From: Hypsibius dujardini
Lineage: Eukaryota; Tardigrada; Eutardigrada; Parachela; Hypsibiidae
Length of the DNA: 64,000 bases
Assembly (NCBI GenBank): GCA_001579985.1
Contig: LRSR01013122.1
Location: 1 to 64,000 of the forward strand
Reading direction: 5' to 3'
Shown here: positions 62,498 through 64,000 of the stretch, one piece after another
Position numbering within the stretch: position 1 is the stretch's first letter
How the letters are laid out: the number at the start of each line of letters is the position of its first letter
Made by a program: the position numbers and the translations under genes
The notes under the pieces: model-generated
What the model saw: the letters and a program-made list of their open reading frames with translations, nothing else
What the model was told of the DNA's origin: nothing
Database searches by the model: none

Positions 62498-63997
62498 ATG
62501 AGGTATCCTATTTTGATGCTATACCTTGCCGGGACCGTGTGGGGAACCTCTCCAGTCCAGGAAATATTTCGTCTTCAGGCTAATAATCCGCTCTTTGACT
62601 TGGGAGGGCATTCAACAGTTCCAGTCAACGCCCATTCGTCAGTTAAATCCCTAAGTCATATCGGAGGAGACTCAATTGTCTTTACATCGGTAAGTCTTCA
62701 GCATTAATTCTGTACGATTATACTGTGCTCCACAGTTTTCAATGGCAATCGGAAGTACTTCCCTTTGAGTTCAGTTTAATGTTGCTAGTTAAAAGCGCAG
62801 CAAGAATAGCTTAAACAGAAAACTGGACGCTTGGGCTACAGTACATATGGCCGGTATGTTGATCTTTATATGGGCGACATGGAAGAGAGGAGCAAGTGAA
62901 GTGTTGCAAGGCAAGTGAGGGAGATGTTTGTCCGTCTTTTGAGAAGGGGTGCCAATTGATGGGTTAAAAAGTAACAAATATTTGAAGGGTCTTTTCTTGC
63001 AAACAGCAAGACTGGTTTCTAAGCTGCTGTCCACACCACAGAAACCGCGCTTAAAAATATCCTTGCGCTTTAGCCATAATATTTCCTTTCGATGGTGGAT
63101 GATGGATTTGTAAGGTGTGATATTCGTTGGCAGTCCTGTCTTTTTGGAGATGCAGTTATTTTTCTTTCATGGCTCGTTGAGAAATGATTCTGTTTGGACA
63201 CCTGTCAACCGTCTTTGCGTCAAAACAAAACCGCAAAATTAAGCTTGCATGACAAATGAGCACTGCTTTAGATTTATCGTTAAACCTTCGTAAGTGAGTC
63301 AGTACTGCGAGATGAAAACATTTTTAATTGTTAATTGAAAATGAGACGATTGCCCGCTTTGACTATCTATCGTACGGTACTATGTCAGATGTACTCTTTC
63401 CATCTGGATGTCTTTTAAACAGCAAACAATGTGACGTTCCAGCCATGACATGTTGCCCATAATATACGGGTCGCTATGTAGATACAGTAGACGCCTTGAC
63501 GTCCGGTCAGTTTAACTTTTGCTGGACAGTCAACATGTGTTTGTATTCCGATGAGAGGATCGAGACAAATAAATGGAAGAAGGAAGGATATTGCCTGACT
63601 TTAGCCAAGGTCCTTTTCTTATTACTCATACACAGGCAGCAGTCAAATGGAACGAGAGACATATTAATGTTTGTTGACACACACTTGCGGGGTCAGACTT
63701 TGCGTCCAGCGATAAAGTGACCATAAACTGCATATTACTCCGGGATGCGGGAAGGAACGAGAAGAACAAAAGAGGGGCTATCTTTCTTATAACAATCTCT
63801 CCAGAAGAAGGGAGGTACGACCCCAAGACGGCCTTTTAACTGTTTTGTGGACGTGAAAAATTGTTTACATAGTATATCTCTCCCAGGCAATATACAAGTA
63901 CGAGTATTATGATCAGGGAAGGGAAAGGGTCAAGTCTGTTGGCGCTCGCGACGCCTGTCTCAAGTTTGACCCATTCAAACTTCACTGCAATCCCTAA
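62498..63997 (+). CDS. unidentified secreted protein (incomplete model)
   Basis: The first exon, 62498-62689, starts with a signal peptide (MRYPILMLYLAGTVWG) and ends phase 0 at a good GTAAGT donor. A phase-0 candidate exon is 63511-63609 (FNFCWTVNMCLYSDERIE.., cysteine-containing). A last candidate, 63887-63997, follows CTCTCCCAG and encodes AIYKYEYYDQGRERVK.. ending DPFKLHCNP and TAA. Between them, 63685-63826 has an open frame with an Ig-like look (SDKVTINCILL, FLITISPEEG), but I could not join it in phase. The exons may belong to one extracellular protein with an Ig-like domain, or the gene may run past the window. No family is recognised. Confidence 0.4.
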
Positions 63998-64000
63998 TGA

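Noticed and set aside
1-64000. tRNA, rRNA and CRISPR loci
   Set aside because: No sequence with a credible tRNA A/B-box pair, no rRNA stretch and no regularly spaced repeat array were found by eye; a covariance-model scan would be decisive.

Overview
The window comes from an invertebrate animal, most likely a bilaterian with a compact gene style. The reasons are spliced genes with GT..AG introns that are often only 57-97 nt, animal-only developmental regulators (Irx, Emx, FoxN1/4), an HCN pacemaker channel and a mig-2/Mtl-type Rac GTPase. I cannot assign a phylum. Nothing is prokaryotic: there are no operons, CRISPR arrays or phage. All gene models below were built by hand from open frames, splice signals, intron phase and family recall, and none was checked by search.

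Layout: 1-0.2 kb, tail of an unidentified gene. 3.5-9.1 kb (minus), an Iroquois homeobox gene in six coding exons. 9.2-20.2 kb, an 11 kb gene-free stretch upstream of Irx. 20.2-21.4 kb (plus), a GPI-anchored Ly6/uPAR protein. 22.5-30.9 kb (plus), an HCN channel in 19 coding exons with a 1.25 kb fold-back element in one intron. 30.9-34.6 kb, repeat-rich spacer. 34.6-36.8 kb (plus), a SAM-SH2 adaptor of the SLP-76/BLNK kind. 38.3-42.7 kb (plus), an LRCH protein with two alternative last exons and a hAT-like element in an intron. 43.0-43.7 kb (minus), a four-exon, 122-residue secreted or membrane-anchored small protein that looks like a peptide-hormone precursor. 45.2-47.9 kb (plus), FoxN1/4. 48.9-49.8 kb (plus), a Mtl-type Rac. 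49.8-53.4 kb, spacer with a LINE fragment. 53.4-57.0 kb (minus), Emx. 57-62.5 kb, gene-poor DNA with two inverted-repeat elements. 62.5-64 kb (plus), an unidentified secreted protein whose model is incomplete.

The genes do not form an evident pathway. Irx and Emx are minus-strand transcription factors with long flanks, as is usual for developmental regulators, while the plus-strand genes between them are compact signalling and channel genes. The points most worth following are the soluble/transmembrane LRCH exon choice, the SLP-76-like adaptor, the small cysteine-containing precursor, the altered cyclic-nucleotide site of HCN, and at least five unrelated inverted-repeat elements.
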